NCBI GenBank assembly: GCA_033763435.1 | Contig: JANRKN010000146.1 | Coordinates: 1-35,528, forward strand | Direction: 5' to 3' | Source of the DNA: JANRKN01 sp033763435 | GTDB taxonomy: Bacteria > Planctomycetota > Phycisphaerae > Phycisphaerales > UBA1924 | Length of the DNA stretch: 35,528 nucleotides | Shown here: positions 1 to 8,335 of the stretch, piece by piece | How positions within the stretch are numbered: position 1 is the stretch's first letter | How the letters are laid out: each line of letters opens with the position of its first letter | Notes under the pieces: model-generated | Seen by the model: the letters and a program-made list of their open reading frames with translations, nothing else | Database searches by the model: none | What the model was told of the DNA's origin: nothing | Translations under genes and position numbers: made by a program

Positions 1-2028
1 CGCCCGCGCCGAGGGCTCGGGGAGGACCGCCAGCGCTTCGAGGAGGAGCGTCGAACCTGGCGGGCCCGTCAGCCCGGGTTGCTCACAGCGAAGCGTCAGC
101 ATCACCGCATCCTCCGGCACCGGCACGATCAGGTCGTTGACGGTCTCGGGCAGGTCGCTGCGCGCGATCTCCCGGCCATCGGCGAACACCGCGAGCGTCT
201 GCCCCGGCTGATACCTGCGCAGACGCAGCCACGCGGCGCGCGGGCCCGGACGCTCCGGCGCGTCGAGCGCGACCACCGCCTCGGGCGCGAACACCCATCG
301 CACGACCGGCAGGTTCCAGCGTGGGAAAGGCCCTTCGGGCGCACCCAGACCGCTGCGGGCGACAAAGCCCGTGAAGTCGGGATGGCGGGTGTACAGCGAG
401 ATGGTGCCGCCCGCGGGCGTGCGCCAGGCGCGCGCGAGGCGGAAGTCGGTCCTCGCGGCGATCTGCACGCCGATGCGGTCGAGCACACCCAGGACCGGGA
501 AGTGCGGGTTGGTCTCTTCGGTGTGACGATCGGCGAGAAGGACCATGTCCGCGACGTCAAACGAGCGCTCGTACGCCGCTTCGTCGGTGACGAACCAGAA
601 GGTGTACGCGTCCAGGCGCGTGCCTAGCTTCAGGCCCTCGTACGTCACCGCGACAAAGCCCAAGTGCCCCACCGCAGGCACGAGGACTCGCGCATTCTCT
701 CGCGGCGCGTGCTTTGCAGCCTCGGCGATCGCCTCGCGGAAGATCGGATCCGCGCGGCGCAGCGCCGACGAAGGTGAGGCGACCGGGCTGCGCGGGATCT
801 CAAACTCCACCACCGCGCCCGCAAGCGCGACACACGGCACAAGGCCCGTCGCGATCGTGAGCAACCCTGGGCCCGGGCGCAGACGATCGGTCGTCAGCGC
901 CCCCCCCATCGCCGCGACCGCGCCCAGCACAAGGAACGAATAGAACGTCAGCCCGAAGTAGGGCGTCTTGATGACGTTGACGTAGACGATCGCAAACGAC
1001 GCGAGCGTGAGCGCCAGCAGCGCAACGGCGGAAAGACGCGTTCGGAGGCTTCCTCGCACGATCGCAACCAGGCCCGAGGCCCCCGCGACGGCGATGCAGG
1101 CCCACAGGCCGTGCTCCATCATCGGGTGCGCGCCCTCTTTGAAGTAGTAGCCCAGATGCTGGGCGGGCGTGAACTTGTCGGTGCCGAAGGACCAGACGGA
1201 GGTCTGGTCGGAATAGAGCGTGTCGCGGATGTAGGAGATCAGCCGAGGGCCGATGAGGGCAAAGTACGGCGCAACGATCGCGAGCGCGAGTCCCGCGACC
1301 TTGAGCGATCCGACAAACACTCGGCCGAACAGCGCGACACGCCCCTCGCGGGCGCGCAGCGCGCGGACCGCCCCCCCCAGAAGGCAGCCAAACCCCGCCA
1401 GCGCGATCGTCGCCGGGAAGAACGTGGGCTTGGCGAGCAGCGCGAGCGCGATGAGCGACGCGATGACCCATCGGCGACCGCGTGATGCCGGGCCCGCGGG
1501 GCGCTCGACCGCCAGGATGCACGCGGCGGCCGTCAGAAAGCTCGCGGCAAAGTCGGGCCTCAGCTCGCCCACGGTCTGCCAGCTCACGGGCAGCAGCGCG
1601 ACGAACCCGACACCGATCCAGCGGAGCCACGCGGGCGCGAATCGCAGGAGCCAGGCCGCGAAGGCGAGCACGAAGAGCAACACGACCGAATGCGCGGCGT
1701 ACGGCACCCAGTCGTGAACGCCCAGCACAAGCTGCCCGAGGAAGCCCGTCACCCACAGAATGAGCGAGTGCGGCGGCTCCTGCCAGAGCTGGGCCACCAA
1801 GCCCCGAAACCCACCCGCCTGCAACGCGTGGAGTGAGAGCGCGGGCTGGCAGAGATAGGAAATGTCGTCGTAGGTCGAAAGCACCGAGAGCCGCCCGATG
1901 CGGAGCGAGGCGTGGAGCGCGACCACGGTCACCAGAGGCCAGGCGACGAGGGCGGGGAGCCACAGCAACCACCCCGCAGCTCGACGGGGACGAGTTCTGG
2001 ACATGCTGATGCGACTTCCACCGGACAT
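1..2028 (-). CDS. GT-C fold membrane glycosyltransferase-like protein (3' end outside window)
   Basis: The frame is open from an ATG at 2028 to the window edge (676 codons, no stop), so the C-terminus is missing. The first ~430 residues are strongly hydrophobic with many membrane segments. The first external loop carries a TYDDISYL motif, and acidic residues in this loop are typical of GT-C enzymes (ArnT/PMT/GT39 families) that use polyprenyl-phosphate sugars. From about residue 430 the protein becomes soluble and rich in short beta-like stretches, like the periplasmic C-terminal domains of such transferases. Family and fold are inferred from topology; donor and acceptor are unknown. There is no Shine-Dalgarno before 2028, but TACGAT lies 9 nt upstream. 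An in-frame ATG at 2004, preceded by GGTGGAAG, is an alternative start. The gene is divergent from proS across 132 bp. Confidence 0.7.
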   Translation of the reverse strand, partial: MSGGSRISMSRTRPRRAAGWLLWLPALVAWPLVTVVALHASLRIGRLSVLSTYDDISYLCQPALSLHALQAGGFRGLVAQLWQEPPHSLILWVTGFLGQLVLGVHDWVPYAAHSVVLLFVLAFAAWLLRFAPAWLRWIGVGFVALLPVSWQTVGELRPDFAASFLTAAACILAVERPAGPASRGRRWVIASLIALALLAKPTFFPATIALAGFGCLLGGAVRALRAREGRVALFGRVFVGSLKVAGLALAIVAPYFALIGPRLISYIRDTLYSDQTSVWSFGTDKFTPAQHLGYYFKEGAHPMMEHGLWACIAVAGASGLVAIVRGSLRTRLSAVALLALTLASFAIVYVNVIKTPYFGLTFYSFLVLGAVAAMGGALTTDRLRPGPGLLTIATGLVPCVALAGAVVEFEIPRSPVASPSSALRRADPIFREAIAEAAKHAPRENARVLVPAVGHLGFVAVTYEGLKLGTRLDAYTFWFVTDEAAYERSFDVADMVLLADRHTEETNPHFPVLGVLDRIGVQIAARTDFRLARAWRTPAGGTISLYTRHPDFTGFVARSGLGAPEGPFPRWNLPVVRWVFAPEAVVALDAPERPGPRAAWLRLRRYQPGQTLAVFADGREIARSDLPETVNDLIVPVPEDAVMLTLRCEQPGLTGPPGSTLLLEALAVLPEPSARA

Positions 2029-2037
2029 GAGGGTCCG

Positions 2038-2043
2038 ATCGTA
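2038..2043 (-). promoter_or_regulatory. TACGAT, 9 nt before glycosyltransferase ATG
   Basis: A -10-like hexamer ending 9 nt upstream of ATG 2028, so transcription would begin at or just before the start codon. No Shine-Dalgarno is present at this start. Confidence 0.4.
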
Positions 2044-2160
2044 CCCGATCCCGCCCGGAACTGCCCGGGGTTGGGGGGCGTGCAGGGCTTTCGCGGGCCG
2101 CGGGTTCTACCCTGCCGGCTCGGGTGGGCTCGTGTACGGACGATCTCGGCAGGAGTGCGC

Positions 2161-3732
2161 ATGTCACAGGCTCAGGGCAAGCAGGGCGGGAACAAGTCGG
2201 GTGGCGGTGGAGGCGGCGGTGGAGGCAAGCCTCAGACGGCGATCACGCCGACGCGCGCGGAAAACTTCCCCGAGTGGTACCAGCAGGTGGTGAAGGAGGC
2301 CGAGCTGGCCGACCAGAGCCTCGTCCGGGGCTGCATGGTCATCAAGCCCTGGGGCTTCGGGATCTGGGAGAACATGCAGGCGACCCTCGACGCCGAGTTC
2401 AAGCGCACGGGCGTGCAGAACGCCAGCTTCCCGCTGTTCATCCCCGTCTCGCTCATGGAGAAGGAAGCGGCCCACGTCGACGGCTTTGCCAAGGAATGCG
2501 CGGTCGTCACGCACCATCGCCTGGAAGCCAAGGACGGGAAGCTGATCCCCGCGGCGCCCCTGACCGAGCCGCTGATCGTCCGCCCGACGTCGGAGATGAT
2601 CATCGGCGCGAGCTTTGCGCAGTGGGTGCAGAGCTGGCGCGACCTGCCGCTGCTGATCAATCAGTGGTGCAATGTCGTACGCTGGGAGATGCGCCCGCGG
2701 GTGTTCCTGCGCACGGCTGAGTTCCTCTGGCAGGAAGGCCACACCGTTCACGAGACCGAGGCCGAGGCGCGCGAGCGGGCGCTGCAGATGCTCGACGTCT
2801 ACGCGGCGTTCGCGCGCGACGTGCTGGCGGTGCCCGTGATCCCCGGGCGCAAGACCGACGGAGAGCGCTTCCCGGGCGCGGTCGAGACGTACACGATCGA
2901 GGCGATGATGCAGGACGGCAAGGCGCTGCAGGCCGGCACGTCGCACTTCCTGGGTCAGAACTTCGCGCACGCCTCGGGGATCAAGTTCCTCGACCGTCAG
3001 TCGCAGCTCGTGCACGCGTGGACGACGTCGTGGGGCGTGTCGACGCGCCTGATCGGGGCGCTGGTGATGACGCACTCGGACGACGACGGGCTGGTGCTCC
3101 CGCCGCGGATCGCGCCCGCGCACGCGGTGATCCTGCCGATCTACCGCGGGACCGACGACGACAAGGTCAAGGCCGCGGCCGAGGACCTGGCAGCGAAGAT
3201 CAACGCGCAGAGCTTCGGCGGTCGCAATGTTGTCTGCCGGGTCGACCATCGCGACTTGCGCGGCGGCGAGAAGACCTGGGGCTGGGTCAAGAAGGGCGTG
3301 CCCGTGCGGATCGAGATCGGCCCGCGCGACCTCGAGCAGGGCGTGGCGATGGTTGCGCGGCGCGATCAGGGTCCGAAGGAGAAGCAGACGATCGCGCTGG
3401 CCGAGCTGCCCGCGAAGCTGCCGGGCATCCTCGCAGAGATCCAGGCGTCGCTGTACGCCAAGGCCGAAGCCAAACGGGTATCGATGACGCGGCGCGTCTC
3501 GAACGAGGCGGAGCTACGGGCGATGTTCGCGGGCGAGGGCGGCTCGGGCCTGGCGGTCGGGTTCTTCGACGCCGACGGCGCCGCGGAGGCCAAGCTGCGC
3601 GAGGAGCTGGCGGTGACGGTGCGCTGCCTGCCGATGGACGCGGCGAGCGTGGGCATCGCGGAGAAGCAGGGACCGTGCATCCTGACCGGGCGCACGACGT
3701 CTCGCGTCGCGGTGCTTGCGCGGGCGTACTAA
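2161..3732 (+). CDS. proS: Prolyl-tRNA synthetase, archaeal/eukaryotic-like (class 3) type
   Basis: Charges tRNA-Pro with proline in the cytoplasm. The 523-residue protein shows the class II core: the proline/ATP region PLTEPLIVRPTSE (about 133-145), motif 2 NVVRWE...RTAEFLWQEGHT (about 171-195) and motif 3 around 288-315. An anticodon-binding domain follows (about 320-420), then a C-terminal domain ending in the family-typical ARAY. The bacterial editing insertion is absent, which together with the C-terminal domain places it in the archaeal-like class. The start at 2161 is chosen because AGGAG sits 5 nt upstream; the frame extends further upstream but without support. Two oddities: a tract of nine glycines (residues 14-22) in an N-terminal extension, and loss of most of the cysteines that normally bind zinc in the C-terminal domain. 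First gene of an operon with ribF, the DHH phosphoesterase and a methylase. Confidence 0.95.
   Translation: MSQAQGKQGGNKSGGGGGGGGGKPQTAITPTRAENFPEWYQQVVKEAELADQSLVRGCMVIKPWGFGIWENMQATLDAEFKRTGVQNASFPLFIPVSLMEKEAAHVDGFAKECAVVTHHRLEAKDGKLIPAAPLTEPLIVRPTSEMIIGASFAQWVQSWRDLPLLINQWCNVVRWEMRPRVFLRTAEFLWQEGHTVHETEAEARERALQMLDVYAAFARDVLAVPVIPGRKTDGERFPGAVETYTIEAMMQDGKALQAGTSHFLGQNFAHASGIKFLDRQSQLVHAWTTSWGVSTRLIGALVMTHSDDDGLVLPPRIAPAHAVILPIYRGTDDDKVKAAAEDLAAKINAQSFGGRNVVCRVDHRDLRGGEKTWGWVKKGVPVRIEIGPRDLEQGVAMVARRDQGPKEKQTIALAELPAKLPGILAEIQASLYAKAEAKRVSMTRRVSNEAELRAMFAGEGGSGLAVGFFDADGAAEAKLREELAVTVRCLPMDAASVGIAEKQGPCILTGRTTSRVAVLARAY
2200..2226 (+). repeat. Nine-glycine codon tract in proS
   Basis: Nine consecutive glycine codons, mostly GGC/GGT/GGA mixed, encode residues 14-22 of the prolyl-tRNA synthetase N-terminal extension. 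Codon mixing argues against recent single-codon expansion. Confidence 0.85.
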
Positions 3733-3744
3733 GTCGGAGCGTTC

Positions 3745-4734
3745 ATGTCGCGTTCGGCGGTGACGATCGGCAACTTCGACGGCGTGCACGCGGGGCATGC
3801 CGCGCTGCTGGCCAAGTGCCGTGAGGCCGTGCGCGCTGGACGGGCCGACCGGGTCGTGGCGATGACGTTCGATCCGCACCCGGCGAGCCTGCTGCGCCCC
3901 GGGACGGAGCCCGCGCGACTAACGACGCTCGAACGCCGGCGCGAGCTGCTGCGTGCCGCGGGGGCGGACGAGGTGGTCGCGCTGACGCCGACGCCCGAGC
4001 TGCTGGATTTGTCTCCGGAAGACTTCGTGCGGCGCGTCGTGCGCGAGCATGGCGCGACCGTGTTTGCCGAGGGGCCGGACTTTCGCTTCGGGCGGGGGCG
4101 CGGCGGCGGGCTGGAGACGCTGCGAGCGCTCGGACCCACGATGGGGTTTGCATTGCTCGAGGTTGCGCCGGTCGAAGTCTCACTGAGCGACCACACGCTC
4201 GTGCCCGCCTCCAGCAGCGTGACGCGCTGGCTGGTGTCGCACGGGCGCGTGGGTGATGCGCGGCGGGTGCTCTCGCGCGCCGACGGAACAGGCTACGAGC
4301 TTGAGGGCACCGTCACCCGTGGCGATCGGCGCGGGCGCACCATCGGCTTCCCCACCGCGAACCTCGCGTGCGAAACGATGCTCCCGGACGACGGCGTGTA
4401 CGCCGCACGCGCAACCGTCCCCGGGCGCGCGGGCACGATCCCCGCGGCGCTCAACGTCGGCACGCGGCCCACATTCCAAGGCGTCGAGCGGCGCGTCGAG
4501 GCGCACATCATCGGCCTTGCGCCCGCAAGCGCGCAGGCGCCCGAGATCCCCGGCCTGCCCGAGTACGGCTGGCGCCTGCGGCTCGAGCTCGTCGCGTACC
4601 TGCGCGATCAGGTGAAGTTCGCCTCCCTGCCGGCGCTGGTTGAACAGCTCGGGCGCGATGTTGCGCGGGCGCGCGAGATCGCCTCGCAACGCGCCGAACC
4701 TACCATCCGGCCGGTGGGCGCAGGAGCGCGTTGA
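3745..4734 (+). CDS. ribF: Bifunctional riboflavin kinase / FAD synthetase
   Basis: Converts riboflavin to FMN and then FAD. The N-terminal nucleotidyltransferase domain has GNFDGVHAGH (residues 9-18, HxGH signature) and the GPDFRFGRGR loop (about 110-119). The C-terminal flavokinase domain has GFPTANL (201-207), DGVYA (216-220) and NVGTRPTF (237-244). The 329-residue length is normal, but the protein begins almost directly at the first beta strand, shorter at the N-terminus than many RibF proteins. A GGAG about 9 nt upstream supports ATG 3745, 12 bp after the proS stop. The next gene starts at or just after its stop, so translation is probably coupled. Confidence 0.96.
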   Translation: MSRSAVTIGNFDGVHAGHAALLAKCREAVRAGRADRVVAMTFDPHPASLLRPGTEPARLTTLERRRELLRAAGADEVVALTPTPELLDLSPEDFVRRVVREHGATVFAEGPDFRFGRGRGGGLETLRALGPTMGFALLEVAPVEVSLSDHTLVPASSSVTRWLVSHGRVGDARRVLSRADGTGYELEGTVTRGDRRGRTIGFPTANLACETMLPDDGVYAARATVPGRAGTIPAALNVGTRPTFQGVERRVEAHIIGLAPASAQAPEIPGLPEYGWRLRLELVAYLRDQVKFASLPALVEQLGRDVARAREIASQRAEPTIRPVGAGAR

Positions 4735-4736
4735 GC

Positions 4737-5807
4737 ATGCCGACATCGACGACCGGGACGCCGGCCTGGACGACCAGCAGCACGCTGGACGAGATCGCCT
4801 CGTGGCTCCGCGGCGGGCGACAGATCGTCGTGCTCACCCACCAGAAGCCCGACGGCGACGCGGTGGGATCGACGCTCGGCGCGGTCCGCGCGCTCAACGC
4901 CGCGGCGCAGATGACCGTCGCGCAAGCCTGGTACACCGGGCCCGTGCCGGCGTGGCTGCCTTGGCTCGCGGGCACGACGCCCTTCCGCGTGCTGAATCAG
5001 GAGAACGGGCAGGCGGTGCCGCCCCCGATCGAACCCGACCGCGTGCTCATCACCGACACGGGCTCGTGGTCGCAGCTCGATCTGTTGCGCGAATGGCTCG
5101 GGCCCATGCGCCCGCACGCGGCGGTGATTGACCACCATGTGCAGGGGGACGGCGACGTTGCCCCGCGCCGGCACATCGATACCGCGGCGAGCGCGGTCTG
5201 TCAGCCCGTCGCGGCGCTGTGTGTGAAGCTGCTGGGCGTGCGTTCCGCGGCCGAGTTGCCTCAGGCCGTCGCGACGCCACTGTATCTGGGCCTCGCGACC
5301 GACACGGGCTGGTTCAAGCATTCCAACGTGACGCCCGACTTGCTGTCGCTCGCGTCGGAGCTTCTGCGTGCGGGCGCGAACAGCTACGAGCTGTTTCAGG
5401 CGACCGAGCAGCGCGACAAGCCGGGGCGGATCAGGCTGCTTGCAAAGGCGCTCTCGTCGATGGAGCTGTTTGAGTCGGATCAGGTCGCGGTGATGGGCCT
5501 GACGCGGGCGGACTTTCATGCCGCGGGGGCTGAGCCGCAGGACACGGGCGGGTTTGTGGATACGCCCGCGACGATCGAGCGCGTGAAGGTCGTCTGCCTG
5601 CTGACCGAGGGCGAGGAGCAGGGCCAGACGGTGACGAAGGTGTCGATGCGGAGCAAGGGGGGCAGCGGTCCGACGGGCGTGGATGTGAATGAAGCCGCTC
5701 GCAAGCTGGGCGGGGGCGGGCACGTCCGCGCGGCCGGGGCGCGCGTGCGCGCGAGCCTGGCGGAGACCAAGCGGCGCGTGCTCGAGATTCTCAAGGAGCA
5801 GCTGTGA
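4737..5807 (+). CDS. nrnA: DHH/DHHA1 phosphoesterase, NrnA-like (nanoRNase / pAp phosphatase)
   Basis: Predicted to hydrolyse very short RNAs and/or 3'-phosphoadenosine 5'-phosphate. Metal-binding DHH motifs are visible: HQKPDGDAVGS (residues 35-45), DTGSW (107-111) and IDHH (131-134). The C-terminal DHHA1 substrate-binding domain has GGGH-x-RAAG (about 326-334). The length of 356 residues fits the family. GGAG at 4723-4726 lies 10 nt before ATG 4737, which I chose. A TTG at 4731 that overlaps the ribF stop (TTGA) would add two residues and is 4 nt from the GGAG. Its stop overlaps the GTG of the next gene (GTGA). NrnA is distinguished from other DHH proteins by length and motif spacing only, so the precise substrate is inferred. 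Confidence 0.85.
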   Translation: MPTSTTGTPAWTTSSTLDEIASWLRGGRQIVVLTHQKPDGDAVGSTLGAVRALNAAAQMTVAQAWYTGPVPAWLPWLAGTTPFRVLNQENGQAVPPPIEPDRVLITDTGSWSQLDLLREWLGPMRPHAAVIDHHVQGDGDVAPRRHIDTAASAVCQPVAALCVKLLGVRSAAELPQAVATPLYLGLATDTGWFKHSNVTPDLLSLASELLRAGANSYELFQATEQRDKPGRIRLLAKALSSMELFESDQVAVMGLTRADFHAAGAEPQDTGGFVDTPATIERVKVVCLLTEGEEQGQTVTKVSMRSKGGSGPTGVDVNEAARKLGGGGHVRAAGARVRASLAETKRRVLEILKEQL

Positions 5808-6673
5808 GCGGCGCCGAGCGGAGCGACGACCGGAGCGAAAGCCGCCGGCCCGCGCGATCCACCCGAGGCGCGCAGGGCAAGGCCCAAGGCAGCGTGCCCC
5901 CGCTGCGCCTGTTCACCACGACACTCTGGTCGTATCCGACGCAGCACTACGTCAACGAGCGCGGCGAGAAGCCCGGCGAGGCCGCGGGAAAGGCCTACGC
6001 GGGCGCGACCCCTTCGTGGGTGATCTGGCAGGTGTTGCAGCGATACACGCGCGAGGGAGATCTGATCGTCGATCCGATGTGCGGCTCGGGCACGACGCTC
6101 GAAGTCGCGCGCGACCTCAAGCGCCGGGCGCTGGGCTACGACCTCGCGCCGTCGAGGCCCGACATCTTCCGCGCCGATGCGCGTGCGCTGCCGCTTGAGG
6201 ACGCCAAGGCGGACTTTGTGTTCATCGATCCGCCGTACTCAACGCACATCGACTACTCGCAGGACCCGGCGTGCATCGGCAAGCTCGATGCCGCGGGCGA
6301 GGACGGCGGCGCGGCGTACTTCGGCGCGATGGACCGCGTGTTCGCCGAGATCGACCGCGTGCTCAAGGATCGGCGCTATCTCGCGGTCTATGTCTCGGAC
6401 TCATGGCGCAAGCGCCGCGGGGGCCAGGGGCCCGACGCGGGCGAGAGCGTCTTCATGCCCATCGGCTTTGAGCTGTTCGCGATGCTGCGCGAGCGCGGGT
6501 TCAAGGCGATCGACATCGTCGCGGTGGAGCGCTTCAACCAGAAGCTCGGGCACGGGCAATGGCACAAGGCCGCGGAGGAGGGGAACTTTTTCCTCCGCGG
6601 GTTCAATTACCTGATGATCTTCAAGAAGCAGAAGTCCCCGCGGCGTGGGGCCACCAGCGCCCCCGAGCTCTGA
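5804..6673 (+). CDS. Solitary DNA methyltransferase, N4/N6 (DPPY) type
   Basis: A predicted S-adenosylmethionine-dependent amino-methyltransferase of 289 residues. The SAM-binding motif I is DPMCGSGTT (90-98) and the catalytic motif IV is DPPY (142-145). Motif I precedes motif IV with only about 45 residues between, and the specific region would lie after it, which is the gamma-like order. The N-terminal 30 residues are hydrophilic and probably disordered. GTG 5804 is supported by AAGGAG 5 nt upstream and overlaps the phosphoesterase stop by 4 bp, so it is the last gene of the proS operon. No restriction endonuclease or specificity subunit is near. It could be an orphan epigenetic methylase; an RNA methylase using the same fold is possible. 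The target is unknown. Confidence 0.8.
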   Translation: MSGAERSDDRSESRRPARSTRGAQGKAQGSVPPLRLFTTTLWSYPTQHYVNERGEKPGEAAGKAYAGATPSWVIWQVLQRYTREGDLIVDPMCGSGTTLEVARDLKRRALGYDLAPSRPDIFRADARALPLEDAKADFVFIDPPYSTHIDYSQDPACIGKLDAAGEDGGAAYFGAMDRVFAEIDRVLKDRRYLAVYVSDSWRKRRGGQGPDAGESVFMPIGFELFAMLRERGFKAIDIVAVERFNQKLGHGQWHKAAEEGNFFLRGFNYLMIFKKQKSPRRGATSAPEL

Positions 6674-6700
6674 ACCACGCTCAGCATTGATGTGCGGGCC

Positions 6701-8299
6701 TCAGGGCTTGGGCGCGGGCTCCGGGGCGGCCGGTGAAGCCGGGGCGGGTCCTTCGTTCCTGAGCGCCGTCGCGAACATGTCCATCCACGCGGGCACGTGG
6801 AGGGTGTGGGCCATGCCGGGCACAACTTCGACGACCCACTGTGCGGAGTTGTCGGGATCGAGCTCCTTGAGCTTGGCCGCGAGGAGCCTCGTCGCGCCCT
6901 CGAGATAGAAATTGTCCTTCTCGCCCGCGTACACGTACAGCTTGCCCTTGAGCTTGGGCGCGAGCGTGGCCCAGTTCTTCTCGAGCACCTTGACGATGTC
7001 GTACTTCTCCCACGCGCGGGCAGTTTCGGTGTCGACCTTGCCGGTCGCGCGGTCGAACAGGGGCCGGGGATTGCCGTCCGCGCCGCGCGGGCTGAAGACG
7101 GCTTCGAAGCTGCCGATCTGTCCCCCGGGGCCGAGGACAGTTTCGACGCGGACGAACTCGCGGTAGAACAGCCGCGCGGTGTCGCCCATGCGTGCGATCG
7201 GCCGGCGCTGGCCCCGCGCGTCGGTGTACATGTTGGCATCGGGCGCGTAGAGATCGATCATCTGGAAGTCGCGGAAGTCGACGGGGTCGGGCACGTGCGA
7301 CCAGACGCCGTTGAACTCGTCGGGGTAGGTGATCTGGAGCCAGAGGCTCGACCACCCGCCGCTGGAGACGCCCGTGACGTACCGGCGCGAGCCGGGGTTG
7401 GGCCCCGCGGCCGGCCCGCGGAAGGCCTTCTCCACCGCGGGGATCAGTTCCTCGATCAGCGCGCGCCCCCAGGGCCCGGTGTTGTCTGAATCCGCAAAGA
7501 CCGAGTGCCCCCAGCGATTTGTCGCGTCGGGCACGACATAGATCACGCGCCCCGCCGCATCGGGCGGGATGCGCCCGGCCGAGCGCGCGACCTCGTGATG
7601 ATCTCCGCCAAAGCCCGTCACCGAGTAGACCGCCGGATACGTCTGCGTGCCCTCGGCCGACCAGCCCTTGGGCAGCAGCACGCCCGCGCGGATCGTCACG
7701 TCGCGCCCGTGGAACTTCGAGAGCAGCTCGCTGCGGATCGCGACTTCCTTCACGCGCTCGCTCTCGCGGAAGGCGCGCTCAGTGACAGCCTTGGTGAGCG
7801 TGAGCGCGGGCGTTGCGTCGTCCGGGGGCCAGGTGATCGAGACCGGCTCACTGTACAGATCGCCCGCGCCCTGCCCGGGCTCCGCGGCATCGAGGCTCAC
7901 CCGCGCGATTGCCTGCGCACGGTACTTGCCGGGCGCGACGTCGGCCCAGGGCTTGGGCGACCAGCGATCGCCCGCGAGTTGCGCGGTGAGCGTGACGCTC
8001 GCGCCCGGGGCGATGTCGCGCACGTCGGCGGAGAACATCTGGGGCGAGTTGAACCAGTCGCCCATGGCCCGGCGCGGCTCGGGGGCGCGCTCGCCGTCGG
8101 GGACCAGCACCAGATACACGCGCCCGCTGTACGGTGCGCTCTGCACCGCGCGGTCGAACTTGATCCGCACGCCCAGCCCGCCATCTTGACCACCGGCTTG
8201 ACCACCGACTTGACCGCCGGCTTGACCACCGTCGCCCGCGTGCGCGGGGACGAGAACCAGCGCGAGCATCACCAGACACAACCAGGCGCGCGTCAGCAT
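6701..8299 (-). CDS. Exported alpha/beta-hydrolase esterase (esterase D/PF00756-like)
   Basis: 532 residues with a clear signal peptide (1-21, cut after AHA), so it is exported. Immediately after cleavage comes a GGQ(A/V/D) repeat (about 23-40). An N-terminal beta-rich domain (about 44-165) is followed by a hydrolase domain. The nucleophile elbow is GVSSGG (310-315, Ser312 in GxSxG). AGEKD (458-462, Asp462) and GMAH (495-498, His498) are the likely acid and histidine of the triad. The C-terminus is Pro/Ala-rich. AAGGA about 8 nt upstream supports ATG 8299, 36 bp downstream of mnmA, so co-transcription is likely. The substrate is unknown; acyl or feruloyl esters are usual for the fold. It converges with the methylase gene across 27 bp. 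Confidence 0.85.
   Translation of the reverse strand: MLTRAWLCLVMLALVLVPAHAGDGGQAGGQVGGQAGGQDGGLGVRIKFDRAVQSAPYSGRVYLVLVPDGERAPEPRRAMGDWFNSPQMFSADVRDIAPGASVTLTAQLAGDRWSPKPWADVAPGKYRAQAIARVSLDAAEPGQGAGDLYSEPVSITWPPDDATPALTLTKAVTERAFRESERVKEVAIRSELLSKFHGRDVTIRAGVLLPKGWSAEGTQTYPAVYSVTGFGGDHHEVARSAGRIPPDAAGRVIYVVPDATNRWGHSVFADSDNTGPWGRALIEELIPAVEKAFRGPAAGPNPGSRRYVTGVSSGGWSSLWLQITYPDEFNGVWSHVPDPVDFRDFQMIDLYAPDANMYTDARGQRRPIARMGDTARLFYREFVRVETVLGPGGQIGSFEAVFSPRGADGNPRPLFDRATGKVDTETARAWEKYDIVKVLEKNWATLAPKLKGKLYVYAGEKDNFYLEGATRLLAAKLKELDPDNSAQWVVEVVPGMAHTLHVPAWMDMFATALRNEGPAPASPAAPEPAPKP
8185..8232 (-). repeat. Four perfect-register 12-bp tandem repeats
   Basis: Four consecutive 12-bp units related to CTTGACCACCGG on the plus strand (8185, 8197, 8209, 8221), differing at one or two positions. 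They lie inside the esterase gene and encode the GGQ(A/V) linker just after the signal peptide. The unit is a multiple of three, so changes in copy number would keep the frame. Confidence 0.9.
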
Positions 8300-8335
8300 G
8301 AACGTCCTTTCCGAAGTCCGCAGAAACCGAGGCGA

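Noticed and set aside
800..2167. Minus-strand open frame of about 455 codons overlapping the glycosyltransferase
   Set aside because: It is a shifted frame. The frame from ATG 2028 gives continuous membrane helices and a soluble domain to the window edge.
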